Source: Staphylococcus schleiferi
GTDB taxonomy: Bacteria; Bacillota; Bacilli; Staphylococcales; Staphylococcaceae
Length of the DNA stretch: 64,000 nt
Direction of reading: 5' to 3'
NCBI RefSeq assembly: GCF_900458895.1
Contig: NZ_LR962863.1
Coordinates: 248,001-312,000 of the forward strand
The translations under genes and the position numbers were made by a program. The notes below the pieces were generated by a model, which saw nothing but the letters and a program-made list of their open reading frames with translations, was not told the origin of the DNA and did no database searches. Shown here in pieces: positions 39,466 to 51,274 of the stretch. Within the stretch, counting starts at the first letter, position 1. The number at the start of each line of letters is the position of its first letter.

Positions 39466-40212
39466 ACATAATCACCTTTCATTGTTTGTATAGTGAGGAA
39501 TAAACAGAATATCCCTGAGTAAATATGATTGATGTCACAGACCTTAAAATTACTCCACAGTCTATTATAATACATTTTTATACATAACGAAAACGAATAA
39601 CTCACGTATAAAAAAATAAAGTAATTGGAGGTTTGTCCATCTAATTTTGAAGCGTTACTTCAATAATAATAGTATTAAAGTCATGAATCAATGCTTTTTC
39701 TATTCATTTGTAGTAATTTCTAAAAATTATTGTATTAATACGCATGTTTGTCGTGTAGTTAAGGTAGAAACAAATAATAAAACGTCATTTATCTGAAAAA
39801 TTGATGAAAAATACTTTGAAAATAGTGACTCAATTGAATGAAGAAATAATTTATTAATATTTTTCTACTTATTTGCTAGAGCAACTCAAATAAATATTAG
39901 ATTTAATTTAATAAACTTTTTATAACGCACCTCTCAATGTTCTAACTTTCAGAAGCACCTCGTTTAACAAACCCTTTAAAAATAAAGAATTCAATAGAGT
40001 CACATCTCTATGTTTTTTAAATGCAAATTCCCATAAGAACAAATAAAAAGTAATTTTATATAATTAGGTATTCAAAATCTGAAATAGATTATATTACAAA
40101 CTAGATTTCATTTAATATTTTATTGCGCAGTTAAATAAAAGGTATTATTATCTTATATAGGCTGCGATGACAAGTTCAAGTTTTATGGAAATTATTTAAT
40201 GGGAGTTTTGCA
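39466..40212. other. 747-base AT-rich region between mqo and sraP
   Basis: No credible gene on either strand. It holds the mqo promoter side and, at the far end, a candidate sraP promoter: TTGCGC (40123-40128), 17-base spacer, TATTAT (40146-40151). GGGAG stands before the sraP ATG. The length is unusual for this window and may carry regulatory sites that I cannot name. Confidence 0.45.
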
Positions 40213-41729
40213 ATGACAAGAAAATTTAGGGAATTTAGAAAAAGTTTAGGACAAGAAAAAGCAAGAGTGAAACTATACAAATCTGGAAAGGAATGGGTAA
40301 AAGCCGGTATTAAAGAGATTCAACTCTTAAAAGCCATGGGTTTACCTTTTTTAAGTAAAGATATTGTAAAAAATGAAGATGGCGAAGTTACAACGCGTTT
40401 TGGTGAAAAAATTAAAAAACATGCAATGCAAACAACGGCAATCGCCGGGGGGATGTTTACTGTTAACATGTTGCATGATCAACAAGCATTTGCCGCATCA
40501 GATGCTCCGATGACTTCAGAGTTAGCAACAAAGAGTCAAACGATTGGGGATCAAACATCGATTGCAATTGAAAACTCAGTTTCTCATGTAGAGACGAGCA
40601 CGAGTACTGTTGAAAGCGATAGTGCAGTGACTTCCGAAAGCGAAGCATCCAAACAAGATGCAGAAAGCACTTCTTTATCGGAATCAGACTCAGTATCATT
40701 ATCAGAATCTGCTTCTACTTCAACGAGTACTTCAGTATCTCATGCATCAAAGCACGAGCAAAAGCAATCGGATGAAAAACAAGTTTCGAATTCTGAGAAG
40801 CAATCAGAATCAAATGTGGAAAAATCTACATCAGTTTCTAAAGCATCAGAAACTTCAGAAGCAATCACATCGAAAAGTGAAGGCAAAACTTCTACATCAA
40901 TTAATCAGAATAGTCAAAATTCAACGCAACCTGCAAGTGTATCTGTAAGTGAGAAGCAGTCATCTTCTCAAGCGTCATCACAGTCATTAGCAAATACAGA
41001 AGCACCAGTGTTGAATTCAACAATTTCTCCAATTCATACAGTCGCTACAGAAGTTGGAGAAACAGCATTTAGAGCAGCGCTTGCAGGTCATGCTGAAAGA
41101 GAGAGAAGCAGTGGTCATGGTCAAGATCCACGTAATAAAGTACCGGTTTATTATGAGTTACAAGTTGACAGTAATGGTCACAAAGCAATCTTTAAATATA
41201 CTGTATCTTATGATGATCCAAAAACATCGACTACTGAGACGCATAAAAAATTGGGTTTTCCTAAAACCGTCCTTAAAAATACACCTGAATCTTACACTGG
41301 AATGCTAAAGTTAGGAAAAGATTATGGTAAGCCGACTAAGATTACTCAAGGTATTACTGGAGCAGGTTATCAAAGCGAGTTTGTGACGAAGCATAACATC
41401 CACTTAGAAGGTAACGCGAAAAGTGGTTATTATTGGCAAACCGGTGTGATGGATGCGGATCATATCAAAGAGGGGTACGGTTTAACAACAATTATTGAAG
41501 TGCCAATCATAAATCCTTTTGGAGATGTAACTTATCAATTAACACCTTATGGCTCTTTTGATAAGGTTGGTGGCAAAAGAGGACAAAACTATTTTTCAGG
41601 GGTTGTTAGTAATATTGACCCATATAAAAAATATAATCCGAATGGCGCAAGAGCAATCACAGAAAGCCGTCATGCTTCTACTTCATTGGTTAAAGCAAAA
41701 TCCGAAAGTGCAGTTAGAAGTCAATCAGC

Positions 41730-42620
41730 TGCGGAGTCACAACGCGTAAGTGCAGAAAAATCAACATCAATAAGAGATAGCGAAGCGAAGAGTAACTCGA
41801 TTGTAGAGTCAGAGAGATTAAGCACTTCAAAATCAACATCGATTAAGAATAGCGAAGCGAAGAGTCAATCAGTTGCGGAATCACAACGCGTAAGTACATC
41901 AAAATCGACGTCTGTAAAAAATAGTGAAGCGAAAAGTCATTCAGTTGCAGAATCACAACGCTTAAGTGCATCAAAATCAACATCGATTAAGAATAGCGAA
42001 GCGAAGAGCCATTCGATTGTAGAGTCCAAACGCTTAAGTACGTCAAAATCAACGTCTGTGAAGAATAGCGAAGCGAAGAGTCATTCAATCGCAGAATCAA
42101 AACGCTTAAGTGCATCAAAATCGACGTCTGTGAAAAATAGTGAAGCGAAGAGTCATTCAATTGCGGAATCCAAACGCTTAAGTACATCAAAATCGACATC
42201 TGTGAAGAACAGCGAAGCGAAGAGTCAATCAGTTGCGGAATCACAAAGAGTAAGTACGTCAAAATCGACATCTGTGAAGAATAGCGAAGCAAAGAGTCAC
42301 TCAATAGCAGAATCAGAAAGAGTAAGTGCATCAAAATCGACATCTGTGAAGAATAGCGAAGCGAAGAGTCACTCAATAGCAGAATCAGAAAGAGTAAGTG
42401 CATCAAAATCGACATCTGTGAAGAATAGCGAAGCAAAGAGTCATTCAATAGCAGAATCAAAACGCGTAAGTACATCAAAATCGACATCTGTGAAGAATAG
42501 CGAAGCGAAGAGTCACTCAATAGCAGAATCAGAAAGAGTAAGTACATCAAAATCGACATCTGTGAAGAATAGCGAAGCAAAAAGTCAATCGATTGAGAAA
42601 TCAGAAAGCTTAAGTACAGC
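41730..42620 (+). repeat. SraP block A: 72-base tandem repeats
   Basis: About twelve 24-residue units (72 bases) of the form [20 protein letters not shown]. They carry Lys, Glu, Asn, Arg and His, unusually charged for a serine-rich repeat, and mark the start of SRR2. Confidence 0.85.
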
Positions 42621-42649
42621 AAAATCGACATCAGTTAGTGAGTCTGAAT

Positions 42650-45600
42650 CAACTTCTGCTCGTCTAGCAAGCGAATCAACGAGCACATCAACGTCTAATA
42701 GAGTAGTGAGTGTAGCTAAATCAGTAAGTACATCAATATCTGAAAGCGATTCGGATTTAGAATCATTATCTACGAGTGCCTCTACTTCAACAAGTGATTC
42801 AGTGTCTACTTCAAAAAGATTAAAGAGCGAATTTGCATCGGTAAGTACATCTATATCGGCAAGTGAATCAGACTCGTTGTCAGTAGCTGAAAGTGAGTCG
42901 ACTTCAACAAGCGAATCATTATCGACTTCAAGTCGATTAGCGAGCGAGTCGACATCAACATCAACAAGCACATCAGCGTCAGTAAGTGAGTCAGACTCCG
43001 CGTCATTAGCTAAAAGTGAATCAGCATCGACATCAACATCGGTGAGTGAATCAAACTCCGCATCGTTAGCTAAGAGCGCATCGGTTTCAACATCAAATAG
43101 ATTGGCAAGTGAGTCGACATCGACAAGTGCATCAACATCGGTGAGTGAATCAGATTCAACATCCGTAGCTAAGAGCGAATCAGCATCGACAAGTGATTCC
43201 GTATCAACATCAAACCGAGTAGCAAGCGAGTCAACATCGACAAGTGCGTCAACATCGGTAAGTGAATCAAACTCGACATCTGTATCTAATAGTACTTCCG
43301 TATCTACGAGCGAATCGGTTTCAAATTCAAATCGAGTAGCAAGCGAGTCGACGTCAACAAGTGCATCAGCATCAGTAAGTGAGTCAGACTCTGCATCAGC
43401 AGCTAAGAGTGCATCAGTATCGACAAGTGAATCAAATTCTACATCAGTAGCTAATAGTGATTCAGTCTCAACAAGTGAGTCCGTTTCAACATCAAACCGA
43501 GTAGCAAGCGAGTCAACATCAACAAGTGCATCAACATCGGTGAGTGAATCAGATTCAACATCAGTAGCTAATAGTGACTCGGCATCGACAAGTGAGTCCG
43601 TTTCAACATCAAATCAAGTAGCAAGCGAATCCACATCGACAAGTGCATCAACATCAGTAAGTGAATCAGATTCAATATCAACAGTTAAGAGTGCGTCTGC
43701 ATCAACAAGTGAATCAGATTCCACATCAGTGGCTAATAGTGGTTCAACGTCAGTAAGTGAATCGAACTCAGCGTCATTAGCTAAGAGTGAGTCAGTATCG
43801 ACAAGTGAGTCTGTATCAACATCAAATAGAGTAGCGAGCGAGTCGACTTCAACAAGCACATCAACGTCAGTAAGTGAATCAGACTCATCATCAGTAGTTG
43901 AGAGTGCATCGGTTTCGACAAGTGAATCTGTATCAAATTCAAATCGAGTAGCAAGCGAATCGACGTCAGTAAGTGATTCAAACTCAGCATCAGTAGCTAA
44001 TAGCGATTCTGTATCTACGAGCGAATCGGTTTCAAATTCAAACCGAGTAGCAAGCGAATCCACATCGACAAGCACATCAACATCGGTAAGTGGATCAGAT
44101 TCAACATCAGTGGCTAATAGCGAATCAGCTTCAACGAGCGAATCTGTTTCAAATTCGAACAGAGTAGCAAGTGAATCGACATCGACAAGCACGTCAACGT
44201 CGGTAAGTGAATCAGACTCTGCATCAGCAGTTAAAAGTGCATCGGTATCAACAAGCGAGTCCGTTTCAACATCGAACCGAGTAGCAAGCGAATCAACTTC
44301 TACTAGTACATCGACAAGTGACTCAACTTCAGTAAGTGAATCGAATTCCGCATCAGCTGCAAAGAGTGATTCAACGTCAGTAAGCGAATCGAACTCAACG
44401 TCAGCAGCAAATAGTGAATCGGTTTCGACAAGTGAATCTGTATCAAATTCGAACAGAGTAGCTAGTGAGTCAACTTCAACAAGTGCGTCAACGTCGGTGA
44501 GTGAATCAGATTCAACATCTGTATCTAATAGTGATTCTGTATCAACGAGCGAATCGGTTTCAAATTCAAACCGAGAAGCAAGCGAATCAACTTCTACTAG
44601 TACATCGACAAGTGACTCAACTTCAGTAAGTGAATCGAATTCCGCATCAGCTGCAAAGAGTGATTCAACGTCAGTAAGCGAATCGAACTCAACGTCAGCA
44701 GCAAATAGTGAATCGGTTTCGACAAGTGAATCTGTATCAAATTCGAACAGAGTAGCGAGTGAGTCGACGTCGACAAGCACATCAACATCGGTAAGTGAAT
44801 CAGATTCAACATCAGTAGCTAATAGTGATTCAACTTCAGTAAGTGAATCGAACTCCGCGTCATTAGCTAAGAGTGAGTCCGTTTCAACAAGTGAGTCTGT
44901 ATCAACATCAAATAGAGTAGCGAGCGAGTCGACTTCAACAAGCACATCAACGTCAGTAAGTGATTCAAATTCCGCATCAGCAGCTAAGAGCGCATTAACA
45001 AGTGAATCGGAATCAAATTCAAATCGAGTAGCAAGTGAATCGACATCAACATCAGCAAGCGAGTCAGACTCTGCATCAGCAGCTAAGAGTACATCAGTAT
45101 AGACAAGTGAATCTGTATCAACATCAAATAGAGTAGCGAGCGAGTCAACATCAACAAGTGCGTCAACGTCAGTGAGCGAATCAGACTCTGCATCAGCAGC
45201 TAAGAGTGCATCAGTATCGACAAGTGAATCGAATTCTGCGTCAGTAGCTAATAGCGATTCAGTATCGACAAGTGAATCAGTTTCAACATCAAATCAAGTA
45301 GCGAGCGAGTCAACATCGGCAAGTGCGTCAACATCGGTAAGCGAATCAGCTTCAGTAAGTGAATCGAATTCCGCGTCGTTAGCTAAGAGCACATCGATAT
45401 CAACAAGCGAATCGGCTTCTAATTCAGCTCAAGTAGCAAGTGAGTCGACATCAACAAGCACATCAACATCGGTAAGTGGATCAGATTCAACATCAGCAGC
45501 TAAGAGTGCCTCTGCATCTACAAGTGAATCGGAATCAAATTCGAATAGAGTAGCAAGCGAATCGACGTCAACAAGCAATTCAGTTTCTGTAAGTGAGTCA

Positions 45601-46200
45601 AACTCAGTGTCAGTAGCTAAGAGCGATTCAGTTTCGACAAGTGAATCGGAATCTAATTCGAACAGAATAGCGAGCGAGTCAACATCGAGAAGTGCGTCAA
45701 CATCAGTGAGTGAATCAGATTCAACATCAGCAGCTAAGAGTGCATCAGTATCGACAAGTGAATCTGTATCAAATTCAAATCGAGTAGCGAGTGAATCGAT
45801 ATCGACAAGTGCTTCAACGTCAGTAAGCGAATCAAACTCAACGTCATTAGCTAAGAGTGAGTCAGTATCGACAAGTGAGTCCGTTTCAACATCAAACCGA
45901 GTAGCAAGCGAGTCAACATCGACAAGCACATCAACGTCAGTGAGTGATTCAAATTCTGCGTCAGTAGCTAAGAGTGCATCAGTATCGACAAGTGAGTCCG
46001 TTTCAACATCAAATCAAGTAGCAAGCGAGTCGACATCGACAAGTGCGTCAACATCAGTGAGCGAGTCAGACTCAACATCAGCAGCTAAGAGTGCATCAGC
46101 ATCGACAAGTGAATCAGCTTCAACATCAAACCGAGAAGCAAGCGAATCAACGTCAACAAGTGCGTCAACATCGGTGAGTGATTCAGCTTCAACATCTGTA
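42650..46200 (+). repeat. SraP block B: long Ser/Thr/Asp/Asn repeats
   Basis: Variable units around [20 protein letters not shown] followed by [19 protein letters not shown], about 35-40 residues each. The TAG stop (45100) lies in this block. The unit length is irregular. Confidence 0.75.
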
Positions 46201-46209
46201 TCTAACAGT

Positions 46210-47800
46210 GCTTCAACGTCAGTGAGTGCATCAGAATCTGAGTCGGCAAATAAAGCAAGCGAGTCAGTATCAGCAAGCACATCAACATCAGTGAGCACAT
46301 CAGTATCTGAATCGGCGAACAAAACAAGCGAGTCAGTAGCAGCAAGCGAGTCTGCATCAGCGAGCACGTCAATGTCGGAAAGTGCGTCAACATCTGAATC
46401 AGTGAACAAAGCAAGCGAGTCAGCTTCAGCAAGCACATCAACATTAGTAAGTGTGTCAACATCTGAGTCAGCAAGCAAAGCGAGCGAGTCTGCATCAGCG
46501 AGCACATCAGCATCTGAATCGGCGAACAAAACAAGTGAGTCAACTTCTACAAGCACGTCAACGTCAGTGAGTGCATCAGAATCTGAGTCGGTAAATAAAG
46601 CAAGCGAATCGGTATCAGTGAGCACATCAACGTCAGTAAGTGCTTCGACATCTGAGTCTGCAAATAAAGCGAGCGAATCCATTTCAGCAAGCACATCAAC
46701 ATCAGTAAGTGCTTCAACATCTGAGTCGACAAGTAAAGCGAGCGAGTCTGCATCAGCGAGCACATCAGCATCTGAATCGGCGAACAAAACAAGTGAGTCA
46801 GCTTCAACAAGCACATCAACATCAGTGAGTGCATCAGCATCTGAATCAGTGAACAAAGTAAGCGAGTCCGCATCAGCAAGCACATCGACATCAGTAAGTA
46901 CGTCTACATCTGAGTCAGCGAACAAAGCGAGCGAATCAGTATCAGCGAGCACATCAACGTCAGTAAGTGCTTCGACATCTGAGTCTGCAAATAAAGCGAG
47001 CGAATCGGTATCAGCAAGTGAGTCGACATCAGAAAGTGCATCAGCATCTGAATCAGTGAACAAAGCGAGCGAGTCCGCTTCAGTAAGTACGTCAACATCT
47101 GAGTCTGTGAACAAAGTAAGCGAGTCAGTATCAGTGAGCACATCAACGTCAGTAAGTGCTTCGACATCTGAGTCGACAAGCAAAGCAAGTGAGTCGACAT
47201 CATCAAGTACTTCAACTTCAGTGAGTGCATCAACATCTGAGTCGGCAAGCAAAGCAAGCGAATCGGTATCAGCGAGCACATCAACATCGATGAGTGCTTC
47301 GACATCTGAGTCGACAAGCAAAGCTAGTGAGTCGACATCATCAAGTACTTCAACGTCAGTGAGTGCATCAGAATCTGAGTCGGCAAGCAAAGCGAGCGAA
47401 TCAGCATCAACAAGCACGTCAACGTCAGTAAGTACGTCAACATCTGAGTCAGCAAGCAAAGCAAGCGAGTCCGCGTCAGCAAGCACGTCAACGTCAGTAA
47501 GTACGTCAACATCTGAATCAGTGAACAAAGCAAGCGAGTCTGCATCAGCGAGCACATCAACATCAGTAAGTGCTTCAACATCTGAGTCGACAAGCAAAGC
47601 TAGTGAGTCGACATCATCAAGTACTTCAACGTCAGTGAGTGCATCAGAATCTGAGTCGGCAAGCAAAGCAAGCGAGTCGGCTTCAGCAAGTACGTCAACA
47701 TCAGTGAGCACATCAACATCTGAATCAGTGAACAAAGCAAGCGAGTCTGCATCAGCGAGCACATCAACATCGGTAAGTACGTCAGCATCTGAATCTGCGA
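46210..47800 (+). repeat. SraP block C: 69-base repeats with NKASES
   Basis: 23-residue units of the type [20 protein letters not shown], with ANK, SSK or VNK variants. Starts near 46918 and 46987 are 69 bases apart. Downstream of the stop. Confidence 0.8.
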
Positions 47801-49429
47801 CACATGTGATGACTTCAACAGGCAAACCATTAACAACAGATTTACCAATCGGTGTAATTAGTGAATCAATGAGTACGTCAACGTCTTATAAACTTCCTAC
47901 TAATGTATCTGAGTTAATCAGTGAGTCTGTAAGTGCATCAACAAGCAAATCTACTGTTGATTCTATGTCAAATGCGTCTAGCGTGAGCCTTAAAGATCAA
48001 CAATCATTGTCAGCTTCACGTTTGGCTAGTGCGTCGATGAGTGCTATGAGCAGTAGTTCAGCAAGTACATCTGCTTCTGATTCACAATCAACAGCGATGT
48101 CTACAAATCTTGAACTTAAGTCCACTGAACAGTTGAGTGAATCGGCAAGTGCATCAGAGCGTAGTTCGTTAAGTCGTGCTATGAGTGAGTCTGAATCAAT
48201 GAGCATGTCAGCAGATCAATCTAATGAAACTGTTGCAACAATGAGTCAGTCTGCAAGTGCAGATAAGAGCACGTCAATCAGCACTTCAACTAGCAATTTG
48301 GCATCAATGGCTGCTTCTGAGTATGAAGCAAATTCTGTTTCAACATTAACAAGTGCATCGATGAATGCTTCTCTAAGTGATTCATTGTCTGCACAAATGT
48401 CAGAAAAACAATCATTGGCAGAATCTCAATCAGAAAGTGCGTCAGCAAGTACATCAGAATCGAATTCAAAAGTAGATGCTGATAAAGCAAGTGTATCAAC
48501 AAGCGTTTCTGAATTTGGTTCACAAATCCAATCATTATCAGTGAGTGCGTCAACAAGCGTGTCATTTATGTTTAATGACATCAGAAGTCTTTCAGCTAGC
48601 GCATCGATGAGCACATCGTTATCAACAAGCGCAATTGAAAGCCACAAAAATCACACGCCAAGTGAGATTGCTTCAGCTGAGTCAGCATCATTATCAGCAA
48701 GTACATCGACAAGTGATTCAACAGTCGCTTCTACATCAGTAAGTACATCAGCGAGTCAATCAGGTGTAGTGAGGGCTTCTGAACAAGCATCCATGAGTCA
48801 ACGTGTATCTGAAAGTACTTCGATGAAAAATACGGCATCTCAATCACAAATTGCGTCGAAATCAGAACAAGCATCATTGTCTAAGTCAGCACATCAGTCT
48901 GTACAACATTCGACAAGTGAGTCAGCATCACTTTCAAAATCAGCAAGCCTTTCAGAATATGAAAAAGCTTCACAAAAAGCTGCAGAAAGTGCATCAACTT
49001 CTACTTCAATCGTAGAAAAAGCATCAACAAGCGCATCGATAAGTACAGCTTCAAGTGCATCGATTTCAGCATCGAACTCTGACAAAGCATCGTTAAGTCA
49101 TTCAGTAGAAGAAGCGCGTTTGAATAGTCAATCTATGAGTGCATCATTGAGTGAAATGGCAAGTGCGGAAGCTTCAACATCAACAGAAGCATCACTGTCA
49201 GCAAGTGTAACGCAAGCTGTATCTGAAGCAGTGAGCGCGTCAACAAGTGCTTCGTTGAGTACTTCAACAAGTACATCTGTATCAGAAGCGATGTCTGTAA
49301 GTGCAGATGAAAGTGCGTCATTATCAGCGTCTCATCATATGAGTGATTCAGTAAGTATGTCTACAAGTGCATCAGATAGCTTGTCAACATACGAAAGTGT
49401 ATCAATGAGCCTTTCTGTTAAAGAATCGC

Positions 49430-49690
49430 AATCGATGAGTACGTCATTGTCAGCAAGTGGATCAACAAGTATGTCAATGAGCACATCAACGTCAGAAAGC
49501 GGATCAACAAGTACGTCAATGAGTACATCATTGTCAGCAAGCGGATTAGCAAGTACGTCAATGAGTACGTCATTGTCAGCAAGCGGATTAGCAAGTACGT
49601 CAATGAGTACGTCATTGTCAGCAAGTGGATCAACAAGTACGTCAGTGAGCACATCATTGTCAGCAAGCGGATCAGCAAGTACGTCAATGT
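49430..49690 (+). repeat. SraP block D: MSTSLSASGSAST repeats near the anchor
   Basis: Five or six short units (about 48 bases) of Met-Ser-Thr-Ser-Leu-Ser-Ala-Ser-Gly just before the LPDTG region. Confidence 0.75.
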
Positions 49691-49970
49691 CTCAAACTTC
49701 ATCTGATAGCGAATCATCTGCTATGAATGCAATGACAGATGCGACGCCTTCGATGGATGCTCAAAGAATGCAATCATCAGACACGCAAATGCAACAAGCA
49801 AAAGAATCTGAACAAACATTACCAGATACGGGTCAAACAACATCACAAAGTGGCTTGTTTGCAGCGGTTGCAGCAATGTTTGCAGGTCTTGGATTGTTAA
49901 GAAAATCTAAAAAAGATAAAAAGGATGATCAACAATCATCTGAACAATAAAATTAAGTTCAAACATGGTA

Positions 49971-50010
49971 GAAGGGGCTAGAACAATAAAGTCAAAGGGA
50001 TAGCCCCTTT
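49971..50010 (+). terminator. Hairpin between sraP and secY2
   Basis: AAGGGGCTA (49972-49980) pairs with TAGCCCCTTT (50001-50010), with little U run. It may partly terminate sraP so that the export genes are made at a lower level. Confidence 0.6.
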
Positions 50011-50053
50011 GACCCCATGTTTTATATAAAAGAGGGTTAATGTGAGAGGTAAT

Positions 50054-51264
50054 ATGATTAAGCGTATTTTTAAACAATACGAGTACAAAATTCTACACAA
50101 AAGAATACTGTTCACAATTCTTATTTTATTGATATACATATTAGGAAGCCATGTTCCAATCATCAGTGCACATGCAATGAAACATCATGGCAATGGGTTT
50201 TATAGGCTGCTGTTTCTAATATGGGTGGAGATATTTCAAGATTGAATGTTTTTTCACTTGGACTCGGTCCATGGTTGACAGCAATGCTTATTATTAGCTT
50301 ATGGTCTTACAAAAACATTGAGAAATCGATGAGACAAACACGAGCGGAAAAGCATTTTAAAGAAAAGTTTCTGACTTTAATTTTGAGTATTGTGCAAGGC
50401 TGCTTTGTTTTAAATCAATTCGTTTATCATAGTCATTTAAAACAATCCAATGCATTGCTTTTATTATTAATTTTAATTGCGGGCTCAATGATGCTCGTTT
50501 GGCTTGCCGATCAAAATGTAAGAAATGGCGTTGCCGGGCCAATGCCAATCGTTATGTTAAGTATTGTGAGATCTATATTTAATCAGCATGGACCTAAATT
50601 AAATATAGAAACATACGAAATCATCATTGTCACTGTATTGATTGTGGCAGCGCTATTTACTTTATTACTGATTGAATTAATAGAATACCGAACAAAATAT
50701 CAAGATATTTTAGATATTTCAAAAGAAAATACGGTGAATTATTTAGCATGGAAACTCAATCCAGGTGGAAGTCTATCCATCATGATTGGTTTATCTGTCT
50801 TTCTACTATTAAATAGTACGTTAAATCTAGCACTGAGTTTAACGATAGGACGGACTGCCCATATTAAAATTTTTTCTTTCGATAATTATATCGGCATCAG
50901 TACGTATTTATTAATACAAATCGTATTAGGGTATTTTCTGTCACGGTTAATGATTAATACGAAGCAAAATTCAAAAAATTTCTTGAAAAGTGGAAATTAT
51001 TTTATAGGTGTGCGGCCTGGAAAAGAGACATCCGCTTATCTCAATCGCATGGCTACAAGAATATGTTGGTTTGGAACGTTTATTGTCGGGATTATCATTG
51101 GCATACCGCTGTATTGCTCATTATTTATCCCGCATTTGTCTCAACAAATATATTTAGCCGTACAATTGATTATTTTAGTTTATATTGCGATTAATATTGC
51201 AGATACGTTTAGAACCTATCTCTATTTCGATAAGTATCAACATGTTTTAAAACAATATTGGTGA
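50054..51264 (+). pseudogene. secY2: Accessory Sec translocon SecY2, frameshifted
   Basis: An accessory channel protein of about 404 residues, specific for SraP. The first frame gives IKRIFKQYEYKILHKRILFT, a TM1 hydrophobic stretch and GNGFYRL, then shifts to LFLIWVEIFQD and a stop at 50245. The other frame continues NMGGDISRLNVFSLGLGPWL through the remaining helices to 51264. Restoring one base near 50207-50210 (...AGGCTG(G)CTG...) gives FYRLAVSNMGGD, the expected join, so this is a one-base deletion after about 52 residues. Nearly all membrane helices are lost. The ATG at 50054 follows GAGAGG. Remaining helices are intact in sequence, suggesting recent damage or a read error. Confidence 0.88.
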
Positions 51265-51274
51265 GGAGACAATT

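Larger units (their letters stand above)
40213..49950 (+). pseudogene. sraP: Giant serine-rich repeat adhesin (SraP type), interrupted by an in-frame TAG
   Basis: A 3245-codon gene with one stop, TAG at 45100-45102 (codon 1630). Neighbouring copies read GTATCGACAAGT; here it is GTATAGACAAGT, so a single C-to-A change (Ser TCG to TAG). The frame is otherwise continuous to 49950. Parts: a long accessory-Sec signal (residues 1-93) with KLYKSGKEW matching KxYKxGKxW; a short Ser-rich region SRR1 (about 97-280); a non-repetitive binding region (about 280-480); and more than 2600 residues of SRR2 in several repeat types. It ends LPDTG, a hydrophobic helix and KSKKDKKDD. The mature glycoprotein would be an adhesin anchored by sortase. 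The stop removes the second half and the anchor, so any product would be released or degraded. Confidence 0.9.

Noticed and set aside
41730..47800. Regularly spaced repeats that could be mistaken for a CRISPR array or plasmid iterons
   Set aside because: Units are contiguous, in frame with sraP and vary by codon-level changes; there are no unique spacers and no cas genes.
42585..47825. Long minus-strand open frames (up to about 600 codons) with Asp/Val/Leu/Ser repeats opposite sraP
   Set aside because: They mirror the Ser/Thr codons of the tandem repeats in the opposite strand, have no ribosome binding sites or domain, and follow the repeat period of sraP.
50042..50245. Small 60-residue membrane protein in front of a shorter SecY
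   Set aside because: Its residues are the missing N-terminus of SecY2; a one-base correction joins both frames without loss.
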